15,078 nt of DNA, taken from contig CAAAJI010000316.1 of the NCBI GenBank assembly GCA_900642245.1, positions 48,340 through 63,417 on the forward strand. The letters are read 5' to 3'. Origin of the DNA: Fragilaria radians. Taxonomy: Eukaryota; Bacillariophyta; Fragilariophyceae; Fragilariales; Fragilariaceae. Of this stretch, positions 1-9,783 are shown piece after piece. The notes below the pieces were generated by a model. That model was not told the DNA's origin. It searched no databases and saw nothing but the letters and a program-made list of their open reading frames with translations. The translations under genes and the position numbers were made by a program. Each line of letters begins with the position of its first letter. Positions within the stretch are counted from its first letter, which is position 1.

Positions 1-45
1 AGAAGCAAATTGTTATCATTCGATATGAGTCCGTCGTCTCACTGA

Positions 46-1242
46 ATGTTGTATTCTTATAAAGGTGTTATTTTGGAGTATGAGCATCAAGTTTCTTTTG
101 CGTCATTGGCATTTCTTTCCTCACCTGAAGACTCTGCAGAACAACGTCTCGCTCCAATGGTATTTTCGTATTTACAATACATACAGCAGAATAAGGAAGG
201 AATATTCCATGACTGCGAAATGGAGAATATTCTTCGAACCTCCTTGAATCCGAATATGCGTCACATGTTCCAAACGATTGTTTTTCGTTCTATTGGACAT
301 TTGCTAGAGGTTTGCCACAACTTTCGATTTGAACTACAAAATATTGAAATACCACCACGGGAAAATCCAAACTGCTTGGAAAATAGAAAAAGTCCTTGTG
401 ACGACAATTTAATCCTCAAACAAGCGATTCGTGATTTACAACGAGAAGTTCTAACTGTGAATGGACATGTCCTTCCACCAGTAAGGAGTCGAAAAGAGTT
501 AGTAGAAATATTAACTCAGACTCTAAATTCAAGATCCCTTTTTCGCAGAAAGAATCGCTACGACCGATTGATTGCAGCAGCTTCACACATCTCTGATTCG
601 GAAGGCTTGTTCTCATCAGGGAACGAAGGAGACTTGAGCGACGCTGCCGGGTTCAAGCCTGAACATCCAATATCACAACCATCATCCAAGATGAAGCCTA
701 GGAATCCAAGGCAAAAATTCCAATTGAGTACCATCGATGTCATGACTCGTAGGCTCCTCGTAACGTCCAGTCGAACCGGCATGGGTGGTGATGCCTATTA
801 TATTGTTCGTGATTTGTTTGGAGGAGATGACGTCGAAGTCGTCCCCACACGCGAACTCTCTACATCGTCACAAGGAATAGCCCGGAAGGGTAGCATTGAA
901 ATCGTGGTTCGGCTCTCTAGCGTTACAATTAAATGCCATGCTAGCTTTGATGTTTATCCCAAGTCTTCTGTTGGCGATTCTGAGCCACTCATCCAACTTC
1001 ATACAACAACAGCAGAAACCATTGGCTTACAAGAAGTGAGGGCTAGTGACAGTGATGATCAAGCAGTTCGCATTAAGTCCCAATCAAATAGAGAGGATGA
1101 CCAAGATTCTTCTTCCGATGATGAGGATGTTTGCAGTAAATTAATATTGAAAGAGAAACGTACGGATAAGACGGGATGGAAAACTATAGCGATACGTCCC
1201 GCTCTATATGTAGCGGTGGGAGATTGGAATACTCCCAGTTAG
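46..1242 (+). CDS. Unrecognised 398-aa protein, 5' end uncertain
   Basis: I do not recognise this protein and assign no function. The frame stays open for 398 codons in AT-rich DNA, which is far longer than expected by chance, and ends in TAG. Residues 1-180 look mostly helical, with a basic stretch SLFRRKNRYDRL near 163-174. Residues 180-235 are rich in Ser, Gly and Pro and probably disordered. Residues 235-310 look like a compact alpha/beta or beta domain around GGDAYYIVRDLFGGDDVEVV and SIEIVVRLSSVTIKC. An acidic serine-rich linker (about 350-365, DDQDSSSDDED) follows, then a short hydrophobic end (TGWKTIAIRPALYVAV). An in-frame TGA lies directly before the ATG at 46, so either this is the true start or the exon begins at a splice acceptor such as the AG at 63-64 and the gene begins upstream of the window. 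There is no predicted membrane segment. No intron is needed within the frame. Confidence 0.7.
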   Translation: MLYSYKGVILEYEHQVSFASLAFLSSPEDSAEQRLAPMVFSYLQYIQQNKEGIFHDCEMENILRTSLNPNMRHMFQTIVFRSIGHLLEVCHNFRFELQNIEIPPRENPNCLENRKSPCDDNLILKQAIRDLQREVLTVNGHVLPPVRSRKELVEILTQTLNSRSLFRRKNRYDRLIAAASHISDSEGLFSSGNEGDLSDAAGFKPEHPISQPSSKMKPRNPRQKFQLSTIDVMTRRLLVTSSRTGMGGDAYYIVRDLFGGDDVEVVPTRELSTSSQGIARKGSIEIVVRLSSVTIKCHASFDVYPKSSVGDSEPLIQLHTTTAETIGLQEVRASDSDDQAVRIKSQSNREDDQDSSSDDEDVCSKLILKEKRTDKTGWKTIAIRPALYVAVGDWNTPS

Positions 1243-2998
1243 TTAATTAGATAATTTCCTTGTAAGCTTCCTCGCAAAAAAGAGTCTGAAAGTAGGAACC
1301 CAAAGAGCATAGGCTTGTCATTAATTGTATGGCAAAACAACATCTTTCAAAAGTTTATGTATCATGAAAACACTTGTTGCAGCATTAAATACATGTCGTG
1401 ATTGTGCTTTTTTAGAGTTTATGGTTATAAACAAAACAAGATTTCCCAATTTCTGGATTAAAAGCATAGGATCTTGGTTGCACATATATTGGAGATAGAA
1501 GCCTTTTGACTGCCACAAGAATTTGAAGTTATAAAGATATAGAAAAGTATAACAACATCGCATGCATAGATACGTAAAGAAGCACTGAAAACTTGTTTGC
1601 AGGAAGACAAAAATGCTGAAGCAAAGTGCTCAGAAAAGGTTTTGTAGGGTTAAGAAGTATTATTAAGAAGAAAAAGGAAAATGGACCATGCAGAATATTT
1701 TTCAACTTCAAGGTCCTGACTCCTGTTTATAAGTCATTTGTCCCAATCATCAATTGTGCTCCATCCAGGACTTACAGAATTAATTAGGACAAAATTATTA
1801 AAATAGAGTAAGATATTAATAACGGCTGTCAACGACTTGGAAATATTCAGTTATGTCATACAATACCTTATTGTTATCCGACATGTGGCTCACAATTCCT
1901 TGGAATTCTGCGTTCGCAATAGATTGAAGGCTTACTCCTGTACGCAATTGTACTTTACGCAACTTCTAAATAAGATTTACAGTGTTCATTTGTCATAAAA
2001 CCGCATTCTCATCTTTATACTCTGAAGAAATGGGTAGGACAAAGCCCTTAGAAGCCTGTATACTTACTACTACTTTTTCAATAAAAATCTTCAAACATTT
2101 TAAATTGGGATATCTCTTTCTATAAGACAAAGTAAAATGTGTAATGATACAGCAAGGTGGAAAAATCTCTTTCAAAAAAGATATATTCTCACAATTTTTA
2201 CTATTGCTCAACAGATGATAATTCGATACTTGTGGCTTCCTTAACTTTATTTGGTAGCTTACCCTCAAGAAATGGCTGTCTGTGCGTAAGCGCTTGTGTC
2301 TTCAAGCATTTTCTACATGATGGCCTATTCTCTTGAAAAAATTATTAGCGTCAGGATTATGCTAAAAGGCAATTGTATATTATCATAACACTGCTTAATC
2401 GTTGCATCCTCTCGCTTATACTTGCTTTCTATAAGATTTTTTCATGATAGATTTCTGGACATTATACCATAATTTCTTACTTTCTATTTGACACCCCGAT
2501 TAATGTATTTCTATTTCTATCAAGGATCACATGTTTCCTGCCTAATAAAGAAAAATGCAATGGAAGTACTAGTTGGCTTAAGACTATGTTTTTGCCTTGG
2601 AGTTGTTTGAATGCATGTAATGAAGGTAAGATGATGTTTGATCACTCTTTAATGAATCTTTTGTGGATTGAATGTTGTAAACGTGGCTTGATTATAGAGT
2701 TTATGCTGTCGTGTTGGTTTATGATTGGTCATTGAGTAACTTCTTGTTTGATGCTACTTGCAGGGAATAAAACATTGCAAAAATTGGTTCCGGCTACTTT
2801 ATTCATCCTTTGTTAAACTGTGTTGCTATCAATTTCAAATAAAATGTTGAATTTATTTTCTGTAAATTGCCAGGAGTTAGTACCACTTTTTTCTACAATA
2901 CCAGTCTCCATAATTACAGTACTGATCTGTCTACTTCGACTACTCTGGAAATCGACTAACATAGGAATTTAATATAATTAACACCGCAAGTATTCCAT
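1243..2998. other. AT-rich intergenic stretch without a supportable gene
   Basis: About 1.75 kb between the unrecognised gene and the SUMO protease. All open frames are short (91 codons or fewer), on the minus strand, biased to Phe, Lys and Leu, and show no domain signal. The proximal part is presumably 3' untranslated sequence of the upstream gene and the distal part the promoter and 5' leader of the protease. The one structured signal is a possible leader intron: GTAAGA at 2626-2631 and a TTGCAG acceptor ending at 2763. No tRNA-like or snRNA-like sequence was seen. Confidence 0.6.
2626..2763 (+). other. Possible 5'-leader intron of the SUMO protease gene
   Basis: GAAG followed by GTAAGA at 2626-2631 is a good donor, and CTACTTGCAG ending at 2763 is a good acceptor, which would give a 138-nt intron. 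It lies about 300 nt upstream of the first in-frame ATG of the protease. The sequence before it carries only very short open frames, so it would be in untranslated leader unless an upstream coding exon exists. It is longer than the three coding introns and rests on splice-site consensus alone. Confidence 0.25.
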
Positions 2999-3070
2999 TT
3001 GAAGCGCCATTCGATCGGTTTCTATTTTCATGAACAAGCTTACTACATATCCTTGAAGAAAAGCAACCAT

Positions 3071-6000
3071 ATGTCAAGAAGCAAGTACCAGGAACCAAGA
3101 TATGCTGCTATATATCAATCTGGAAAAACCCAAGCATCGTCTCAGCCAAAACATTCACATAGTGGTTCTAATTTTTCTAAAGGAAAAAGTGACAGTCAAG
3201 AAGCTTGGACCTATGATCCTTCCTTGAGTCCTCTTGAATCAATAACGACAAGTCAATGGTCGGGGCAATCACGAAAGCGACAACTCACTGATAGTGATCC
3301 CTTGTCGAAGGCTCAGCAAGTTAGGGATGTTCTTTCATCACATAGACGTACCACGATTCCAACAAAACCCTTGAGTCTTAAGAGGAATGCTCTTGGATAT
3401 ATCAATAAATTAACACCACAGCTTAAGATGAGACGCCCAGTTTCACGTCATGGAAGAAACTATAATGATGATGATGGGTCTCGAGGGCAACAGTTTACGT
3501 CAGATATTGAGGAGGTCTACGAGGGCTCCCAGGTGTTGGAAAATAATGATGAGTCACTGACAAAATCTCTAGGCGTCATGGGATGCGAAAATAAAGATGA
3601 TTCAGTTTCGTCTCATTCTTCAGAAATTATGTACACTCGAAGGTTGCGGCATGACACTGCCTCCGATAAGAAATCAGGTCTCTCGTTTCCTACTAAAGTA
3701 ACTCAGGATCTTAGGAATCGCCATCGTAGTAATGCGGTGGACCTTTCAAAAGGACAAGAAATACTTACGAGTGTAGCATCATCATCGACGAAATTGGGCA
3801 CGCATATTGCGACCAAGGAAAAAGAGAGAGGAATCGAAAAATGTAAACTTCAGGATAGAGCAGAGACAGAAGATGTCAGATCTGACCGTACCATGCATCG
3901 AAAAAAATCATCTTTCTCAAAAGATGTTGGGCAAAATTCCATTGAAAGTAGTAAACAATCAGCAAAAACGATAAAAGTCAGAGCAAAGGTGTTTACCACA
4001 ACAGAGGAAACTAGGTCTGGACCACAAGGGATTACAAAACAGAAAATTGATTTCCATGATGATAATGGTAATTGTGATGATATTTCTGTTGACATTATAG
4101 AAAATTCAAAAACCACGTTGAATCTAGAGAAGGGCAAAAAGTCTGCGAGTTTTTCATCTTGTAGAGCTTCTTTTTTTTCGGAAATTCAATGCTTATCATC
4201 CGATAATTCAAATTCAAAAGATGCGACAAAGGTTATCAACGTGGATATTCCATCTAGATTTTCATTGGGTACAGGCGTTACTGAAAAGTCTCAGGTTATC
4301 AAAACAAGTGACAATTTGAGTGACCTTACATCGTCGAGAACTCCAGCTAAAAAATCTGGTCTGCTTTCCCATCATGATCCAATCCTTTCCAGTGATTCAT
4401 CCGATTCAGAAACACCTCACTTAGGTATATGTAGAAGTATAGATGACGATCACTACGATCGAACTACGCAAGTACTTAAGAGCATTAATCGAGAACCTTT
4501 GAACAACAAGGAAGCATCGCTTTCAGAAATATTACATCAGCGATGCTTGCAGCTCAAAGAGGAAGAAGAAGGATCAGATATCCGCACTAGTGATATTCGT
4601 CATCCTAGTATTAGTAGTAAAGTATTGTCGTTTTCAAAAGCAAATGGGAGTAAAAGGAGTAAGTTATGAGTGACTATACTTGATATACCATGGAATCCCT
4701 CTCTTACTGATTTGATTCATTTCCCAATCCTGACGAATTTGTCATAGCAAAAAAGACGAAAGGGAAGTCTCTCAATTCAACTTCCACCTTAGGATCGCCT
4801 AGTTCCGCACATGATTTTTTCTTAGGTTCCAAAAGCAATGCATCAGATTTCATTGTCCAGCAAAATAAACCAAAAGATTTCAACCACTACGAAAGGAATA
4901 AAGATAGTCCGCGTTCGTCAAAAAGAGAATTTTCTAGCCATGGGTTAAGTAATCCGATAGAGATTGACGATGTTAAAGAGGTAAGCGAAACCAAGAAGTC
5001 TAAGATTGTACTTCGCCAGGTTACTGTTGGTGGCGATCACAGTCGAACAGAATGCAAACTCTTGTTATCCAACAAGTGCATTGAAGTATTGTACACTCTA
5101 TCTAGTACACAAATGCATCACAAGATAAATGTTGAAGATGTTCAGTTTTTTTATTATCATGAATCCTCGGAGAAAGATATCTTTTTTGTGATACTTCGAG
5201 TGAGGCCAACGGAAGCGAATGGTCTGAAAAGTGTAAATAATTACATTAAAGTGATTGAGCACCATTGGGATAAATCGTTACTTGCAACAGATGGATACAT
5301 TGTTTTTGATGTCGCATCTGGTCAAGGTTTGCACAGAATCCTGGATTGGTTTTGTGAGGCAATTAATCGTTGTTTCTTGAGTTTTGAACTTAACTGTTTG
5401 ACATTTGACGAATGTAAGAAGTACGCCAAAACAATGCTCAGCACTGATGATATTATAGAAAGATTGCAGAAGAAGCAGCGCTTGAAAATTTCAAATTTGG
5501 ATCAAACCTCCTCAAAGTTTGATGGGAAAAACGACGAAAGTCCAAATTTGTCACAGATCACTCCAACTTCAGATATTGTCGGTACACCGTCGTCTTCTAG
5601 GAAAACTAGCGATTCACAAAGAGGTAAGTTACAATTCGTTATGTCGCGAACAAAGGCTCAATCTAACACTCCTCAAGTCCTGTCGAAAAGACTGAAAGGA
5701 AAACCACTTAATTCAACGACAACTTTAGGAAGTCTAAATTCTGTTCATGACTTTTTCCCTAAGTCCAAAAATGAAGATTCTGATCATCGTGATAGATCGG
5801 ATATCAAAAGTATTGAATCATATTGGAATGATAATTTCGATAATTCTAATTGCAAAGAATCTAAAAGCAGCAGTCGCACAATCGAGTCATCGCAGAGGAG
5901 TTTCTCTACTCATGGAGCAGATAACCCCATCGAGATTGACGATAGTGACGAAGAGGTTAATGAGGTAGCCAAATTTGAGAATTCACACATCGATATTCTT

Positions 6001-7834
6001 CAAGTTACTGTTGGGGCAGATCATAGTCAAACAAACTGCAAACTTATGTTATCAAAGGGTGGAATCCAACTTTTCTACACTCTCCTGGCGGAAGGCAATA
6101 TCTCGATGGTAAAGAGCCATGACATAAATGACGAAGATATTGAATCATGTTATTACTATTTATCGTCAGAACAAGAGCTCACTTTTGCAATACTTCGAGT
6201 AAAGCCAACAGACTCTAACGGCTTGAGATATTCAAAAAGCTACATGGAGAATCTTGATTGTGATGAGAAACTCTTGGCAACCAATGGATACATTGTAATG
6301 GACCTTGCATCTCGTCATGATTTGGAACGTATTTTGGATTGGTTTCATGAAGTAGAAGTCTTACGACCTTTAGGATTTGGAAATAATATCTTGACTCTGG
6401 ATGAATGTAGTAAATACGCGGCAACTATGTTGAGCACTTTTGATGTGATTGAAAGAACGAGAAACAGGAAACGAATGAAAAAGTCAAATTCGATTATTCT
6501 TGTATATCCTTTTGAAGCCGATGAGGACACTTTCGAATTGGCTGTTGAAAATCTTAACGAAGCTAAAAATGTACTGGAAATCAATACTTTGCACCGGCCC
6601 AAAACTCAAGATTTCAGATGTAGCAAGCTCCGGCCTTTAGAAAATCCTAATATGCTTGGAAAGGAATCTGATGTTACTTACCAAGAAATAAAGACCCATG
6701 AGGTGAAACGAAAATCTCGAGGCCATTATTTGACTATTCGGGAAGAAGACTTATCACGCCTTTCTCCAGGCGAATTTTTGAATGATACACTTGTTGATTT
6801 CTGGATGCAATGGTGAGTTTTGTTACAAAACATTTGCACTTAATAGAGCTTGTACTTTCTAGCTTTCTAATCAGGTAATACTTTACAATCAGGATGATAA
6901 GAAATCAAGATAGAAGTTCTTCTGCGATTCAAGTTTTCTCCTCACATTTTTTTACAACTTTGCGAAAAGAAGGAACAGACGCTGTTGAATCTTGGACATC
7001 AAGAAGAAATATTGACATTTTCAAAAAACGTTTACTATTTATTCCGATCAACAAGAGTTTACACTGGTCGCTTTGCGTGGTGGTGAATCCAGTAAAAGTT
7101 TTCTTGGGGGACAAGATCGTCGGTGATAAATCCTCATGGAATGATTTTGAATCGACTGCAATGTCTGCTTCGATTCCTGGCTGTATTTTATTTTTTGATT
7201 CATTGAAAGCTCATCGAAAGAATGAAGTTGCTAAGCACATTCGGAACTGGCTTAATGCAGAGTGGAAGCGACTCAACATGCCTGTTTCTAGCTTCGATCC
7301 TCCTTTCAACAGGGACACATTTCCTCTAGTATCTCCGTTAGGTAAGAGCACAAGATCAATCAATCAATTGTAAAGTTTGACTCAGTTTACCCACTTTTAA
7401 ATACAGTTCCCTACCAAAGCAATACTTGGGATTGCGGAGTATTTGTATGCCGGTACGCTTACTCAATATTCATGCTAAGGCATAAGATATTCCGTTTGAT
7501 AGCAGATGACAATCTTCAGAATATCTTTTCTGAGATGACTGTCAACAGCGAAGAATTTCAGTTCAACATGGACGATATAAAGCGTTTAAGAAAAGAGATG
7601 AAAACTTTAATTGAAAATTTGGGAAAAAGTTACTCTCACTGGAAAAAGGTTGCACAGAAGGATAACACAAGCGAAGAACCAACCGATGTGAATCAAGTGC
7701 AAGGAAAAATGCTTAATTTTGGGTCAGAGTTGTCTTCTGACTATGACTCGAGCGAAAATTTCAGTGGAAATTCTTCTGAAGATGACCAAACTTTTTCATC
7801 AGCAAAAATCAAGCAAGAAGACAACGATTCATGA
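3071..7834 (+). CDS. ULP2: ULP2/SENP6-7-class SUMO protease (four exons, 1509 aa)
   Basis: Predicted join: 3071-4658, 4748-6812, 6893-7341, 7407-7834; all junctions keep frame. It encodes a C48 cysteine protease that removes SUMO, in this class typically trimming SUMO chains on nuclear proteins. Residues 1-529 (exon 1) are serine-rich, basic and probably disordered. Residues about 531-779 and 844-1111 are two copies of one module: a SIM-like NPIEIDD (598-604 and 922-928), then an alpha/beta domain (about 618-770 and 946-1100) that may correspond to the PH-like domain of plant ULP2A/B. The catalytic domain starts near 1190 (LSPGEFLNDTLVDFWMQW). His1275 is in KSLHWSL, Asp1320 in CILFFDSLK, and oxyanion Gln1371 and Cys1377 in VPYQSNTWDCGVFVC. 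The PGCILFFDSLK and AEWKR context and the long insert before the Gln favour ULP2 over ULP1. The tail is acidic and ends in a SUMO-acceptor-like IKQE (1502-1505). ATG 3071 is the first in-frame ATG after a stop at 2975; an upstream exon is not excluded. Confidence 0.92.
4659..4747 (+). other. Intron 1 of the SUMO protease gene
   Basis: An 89-nt GT-AG intron in phase 1, with donor GTAAGT and acceptor GTCATAG. It holds an in-frame TGA at 4667. Removing it restores a frame that reads directly into KKTKGKSLNST, which is matched by RLKGKPLNSTT in the second module copy, so the acceptor is well supported by internal homology. Confidence 0.85.
4748..5494 (+). repeat. Module copy A of an internal duplication in the SUMO protease
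   Basis: This coding segment aligns over its whole length with 5689-6493. Shared landmarks in order are KGK-LNST-TLGS, HDFF, FS-HG-NPIEIDD, QVTVG-DHS-T-CKL-LS, ILRV-PT--NGL, LLAT-GYIV-D-AS, RILDWF, LT-DEC-KYA-TMLST and IER. At DNA level, 5017-5076 against 6001-6060 gives 45 identical bases of 60 by hand count, with an offset of 984. Copy A is shorter in the linker between the start and the SIM-like motif. Homology also extends upstream into the end of exon 1 (TSDIRHPSISSK against TSDIVGTPSSSRK), so the true unit includes intron 1. Confidence 0.9.
5689..6493 (+). repeat. Module copy B of the internal duplication in the SUMO protease
   Basis: This is the second copy, lying entirely within exon 2. 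It keeps the SIM-like motif with a stronger acidic flank (NPIEIDDSDEEV) and the same strand and helix landmarks as copy A. It runs into a basic segment (RTRNRKRMKKSN) and then a linker of about 75 residues before the protease domain. Its upstream part, 5624-5690, is coding sequence at the place where copy A has an intron. Confidence 0.9.
6813..6892 (+). other. Intron 2 of the SUMO protease gene
   Basis: An 80-nt GT-AG intron in phase 2, with donor GTGAGT and acceptor ACAATCAG. Joining TG to G gives Trp1218 and a continuous catalytic-domain start, DFWMQWMIRNQ. The alternative AG at 6874 would create an immediate TAA, so the distal acceptor is the one used. Confidence 0.9.
7342..7406 (+). other. 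Intron 3 of the SUMO protease gene
   Basis: A 65-nt GT-AG intron in phase 1, with donor GTAAGA and acceptor AAATACAG. Splicing creates Val1368 and the motif VPYQSNTWDCG, placing the oxyanion Gln and the catalytic Cys in the last exon and the His and Asp in exon 3. Without this splice the enzyme would end at the TAA at 7371 and lack its nucleophile. Confidence 0.92.
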
Positions 7835-8064
7835 TTCTCCTTGCATTTATATCGCTTTGTAGCATCTAAAAGCTCTGCTTTCATCATTGCAACTTGACTA
7901 AATTCTACGACTAGGAAAAATGCAATATAGAACAGCATATCTGATTTTATTCTGGACCATCGAATTCAAAATTGAACAATTACTTTGCTGCTTTGATAGG
8001 TTGAAGAGTGATTTGAAAGTTTTGATAATCTTTTACTGTGAATTTACAAATGAATTTGGATCTG

Positions 8065-8352
8065 CTAAATAGTGCAATAAAAAACTTCCTTTGTTTTCGC
8101 GTTTTTCAGTGCTTCACTTGGTTGAGGAAAACAATCTCCGAATTGAACTATGTAATGCTTGTCCACGATTTGAGCCCCAATGGAAAAATCTAATATTTCT
8201 CTCTTGGCAATGTGAATTAATTCTAGCATATCTTTCCAAGTACCAGTAACAAGGAAAAGTGTTGAGACAAACGCAATCGGGAGGATGCACATTTTTTTTG
8301 TCTTTCGTTGTCTTCTTCTTCTTTCATAAGTATTCCAACCATCGCCTAACAT
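8065..8352 (-). CDS. Possible small single-pass membrane protein (95 aa)
   Basis: A minus-strand frame just downstream of the Mpv17-type gene. From the ATG at 8352 it gives 95 residues: a basic N-terminus (YERRRRQRKTKK), one hydrophobic segment CILPIAFVSTLFLVTG suitable as a signal anchor, then a soluble, mixed-charge C-terminal half ending in TAG. The same frame is open much further upstream, to 8556, but that part runs through the Mpv17 coding sequence in another frame and is probably a shadow. The part outside the Mpv17 gene is about 120 codons long, which is uncommon by chance at this base composition. I do not recognise a family. It could instead be the 3' untranslated region of the Mpv17 gene. 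Confidence 0.4.
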   Translation of the reverse strand: MLGDGWNTYERRRRQRKTKKMCILPIAFVSTLFLVTGTWKDMLELIHIAKREILDFSIGAQIVDKHYIVQFGDCFPQPSEALKNAKTKEVFYCTI

Positions 8353-8425
8353 TACTACTCCTTTCTTACGATTTGGTCGTAGAATGAGATATATATCATT
8401 ATTTTGAAATAGAAACGAAAAATTC

Positions 8426-8923
8426 TCATTTAGCATTTGCCCAGCTGAGATATGAGTTCCATATTCCAGCGGAGAGTGAAAGATAAGGAATTCGCCAATA
8501 GGGTGAAATGACAGAAAAGTTAATACTGTTTGAAACAGGCCAAAAGATGCATCCATTTAAGAAGGCCTCAGGTACTCGTTGTGTCAACTTATTTGGAATG
8601 TTGTCACATCCCTCCAATACTCCCAGAAAACTGAATAGTCCCACTAAGTAGGGAGGAAATAATATAAATTGAGCCGACATAGTTTTCCGTAAGACGATGG
8701 ATATGGTTTTCGCTGGACCAAAGTATTGGTCCAAACGTGAAAACCCAACATAAAAGTAGGGACCATGCAAAAACATCCCTGCCAATGCCCATCGCAATGT
8801 TCGATTTCCATCATAGGAGGATGACTGAATTTCCTTGCCTTCAATTCCGAATTGTGTAACTATATCGGCCATGGACATAATGGATCCGCTTTGAAGACCT
8901 GCCCGAAGTAAATGTCGTACCAT
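8426..8923 (-). CDS. Mpv17/PMP22-family membrane protein
   Basis: 165 residues with the hallmarks of the Mpv17/PXMP2/Sym1 family of four-helix proteins of the inner mitochondrial or peroxisomal membrane, some of which form channels. Visible landmarks are GSIMSMADIVTQ near residues 13-24 (family pattern G-L-GD--Q), LRWALAGMFLHGPYFYVGFSRLDQYFGP (about 43-70), AQFILFPPYLVGLF in the middle, and the diagnostic C-terminal run FWPVSNSINF--ISPYWRI followed by IWNSYLSW near the end. The usual Gln of WP--Q--NF is Ser here. The protein starts about 18 residues later than human MPV17 and lacks the first amphipathic segment, so a short upstream exon is possible; an in-frame TAG lies 14 codons before the ATG. 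It is divergent from the EF-hand gene. The specific paralogue and organelle cannot be told from the sequence. Confidence 0.88.
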   Translation of the reverse strand: MVRHLLRAGLQSGSIMSMADIVTQFGIEGKEIQSSSYDGNRTLRWALAGMFLHGPYFYVGFSRLDQYFGPAKTISIVLRKTMSAQFILFPPYLVGLFSFLGVLEGCDNIPNKLTQRVPEAFLNGCIFWPVSNSINFSVISPYWRIPYLSLSAGIWNSYLSWANAK

Positions 8924-9737
8924 TGCCGAATGAAAATCACATAGAATCGTAACACTATTCTATTCAGTAAATTACTAAGATACTGAACATTGGACGTTGC
9001 TACTACTGTACAAATTTGTTAACGAGAAAAAACACTAGTGGATGTTACTGACATTGAGTATCTTGACCATCTCGCGTTTCAAAAAATAGTGACAGATGAG
9101 TTGAAACTTTTATTGAATTATCTTCTTCCATAAACTACAGCATTTTATTTAAAATAAGATGAAAGGTTGTGAAATCAACATGCCACAGAGAATGTTGAGA
9201 TTAAGTAAATACTATCGAGTGAAGCGGAAATGAGAATCATTTTTATATTGTTGTTGAGAACAATTTCAAAAAGATTTTGATTTTCAGTGTCAATAAATAC
9301 AAGGTATCTCAAAAAACATCGGTAATTTGGTAATTTCCCTCAAAGAGTTAAAGGTCCTTCCATGCTCCAACTTTTACCAGCTCTTACCCTCTCTTCAATC
9401 CGATAGGCACAACTTGAATATCAGAGTTGAAATTGAAATCTCAACGAAATTCGTCACTATTCGTACGTTTTAATTACCAGACACTTTTTTGCACTAAGAC
9501 AAAACTTAATCGTTTCTATTTTTTTAGTCACCACACAACTTGGGAGGATGCCATGAGGAGTCGCAATAGTGATTCGTAGCTTCCCTTACCAGAATTTTTG
9601 GTCTGAACAACTCACTGCACCCTCGAATCTATAACCCAGGTCGCGTCATCGTTACATCCGACACTTCTGTATCAGTCCTACATCCATTAATCTTCTCCTC
9701 TACTATTTACCTACATCTTCTTAACCTAAGTTTCTAG
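8924..9737. other. Divergent intergenic region with a splice-acceptor-like 3' end
   Basis: About 0.8 kb between the Mpv17-type gene (leftward) and the EF-hand gene (rightward), so it should hold both promoters. There is no long frame. The right end is strikingly pyrimidine-rich from about 9683, ends in TTTCTAG at 9731-9737 and has a TTAAC branch-point-like element at 9721-9725, as in a 3' splice site. A matching donor with a coding exon upstream could not be identified; the candidate at 9640 (CCCAG followed by GTCGCG) brings an in-frame TAA into the required phase. Confidence 0.45.
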
Positions 9738-9783
9738 CTTTGACCCCTGGGGTTTCTTTCATGATAGAGAAGAAGTCAATAAA

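Noticed and set aside
1321..2268. Minus-strand frames of 60-91 codons
   Set aside because: Low-complexity Phe/Lys/Leu-rich translations with no domain pattern, at lengths expected by chance in AT-rich DNA.
2999..3070. Extension of the protease frame upstream of the ATG at 3071
   Set aside because: The frame is open from 2978 but contains no ATG before 3071; position 2999 is TTG. It is counted only as possible exon if a splice acceptor near 2990 is used.
5062..6816. Separate protein starting at 5062
   Set aside because: The codon at 5062 is TTG. The frame is open back to 4748 and joins exon 1 by a consensus intron, with homology to copy B on both sides.
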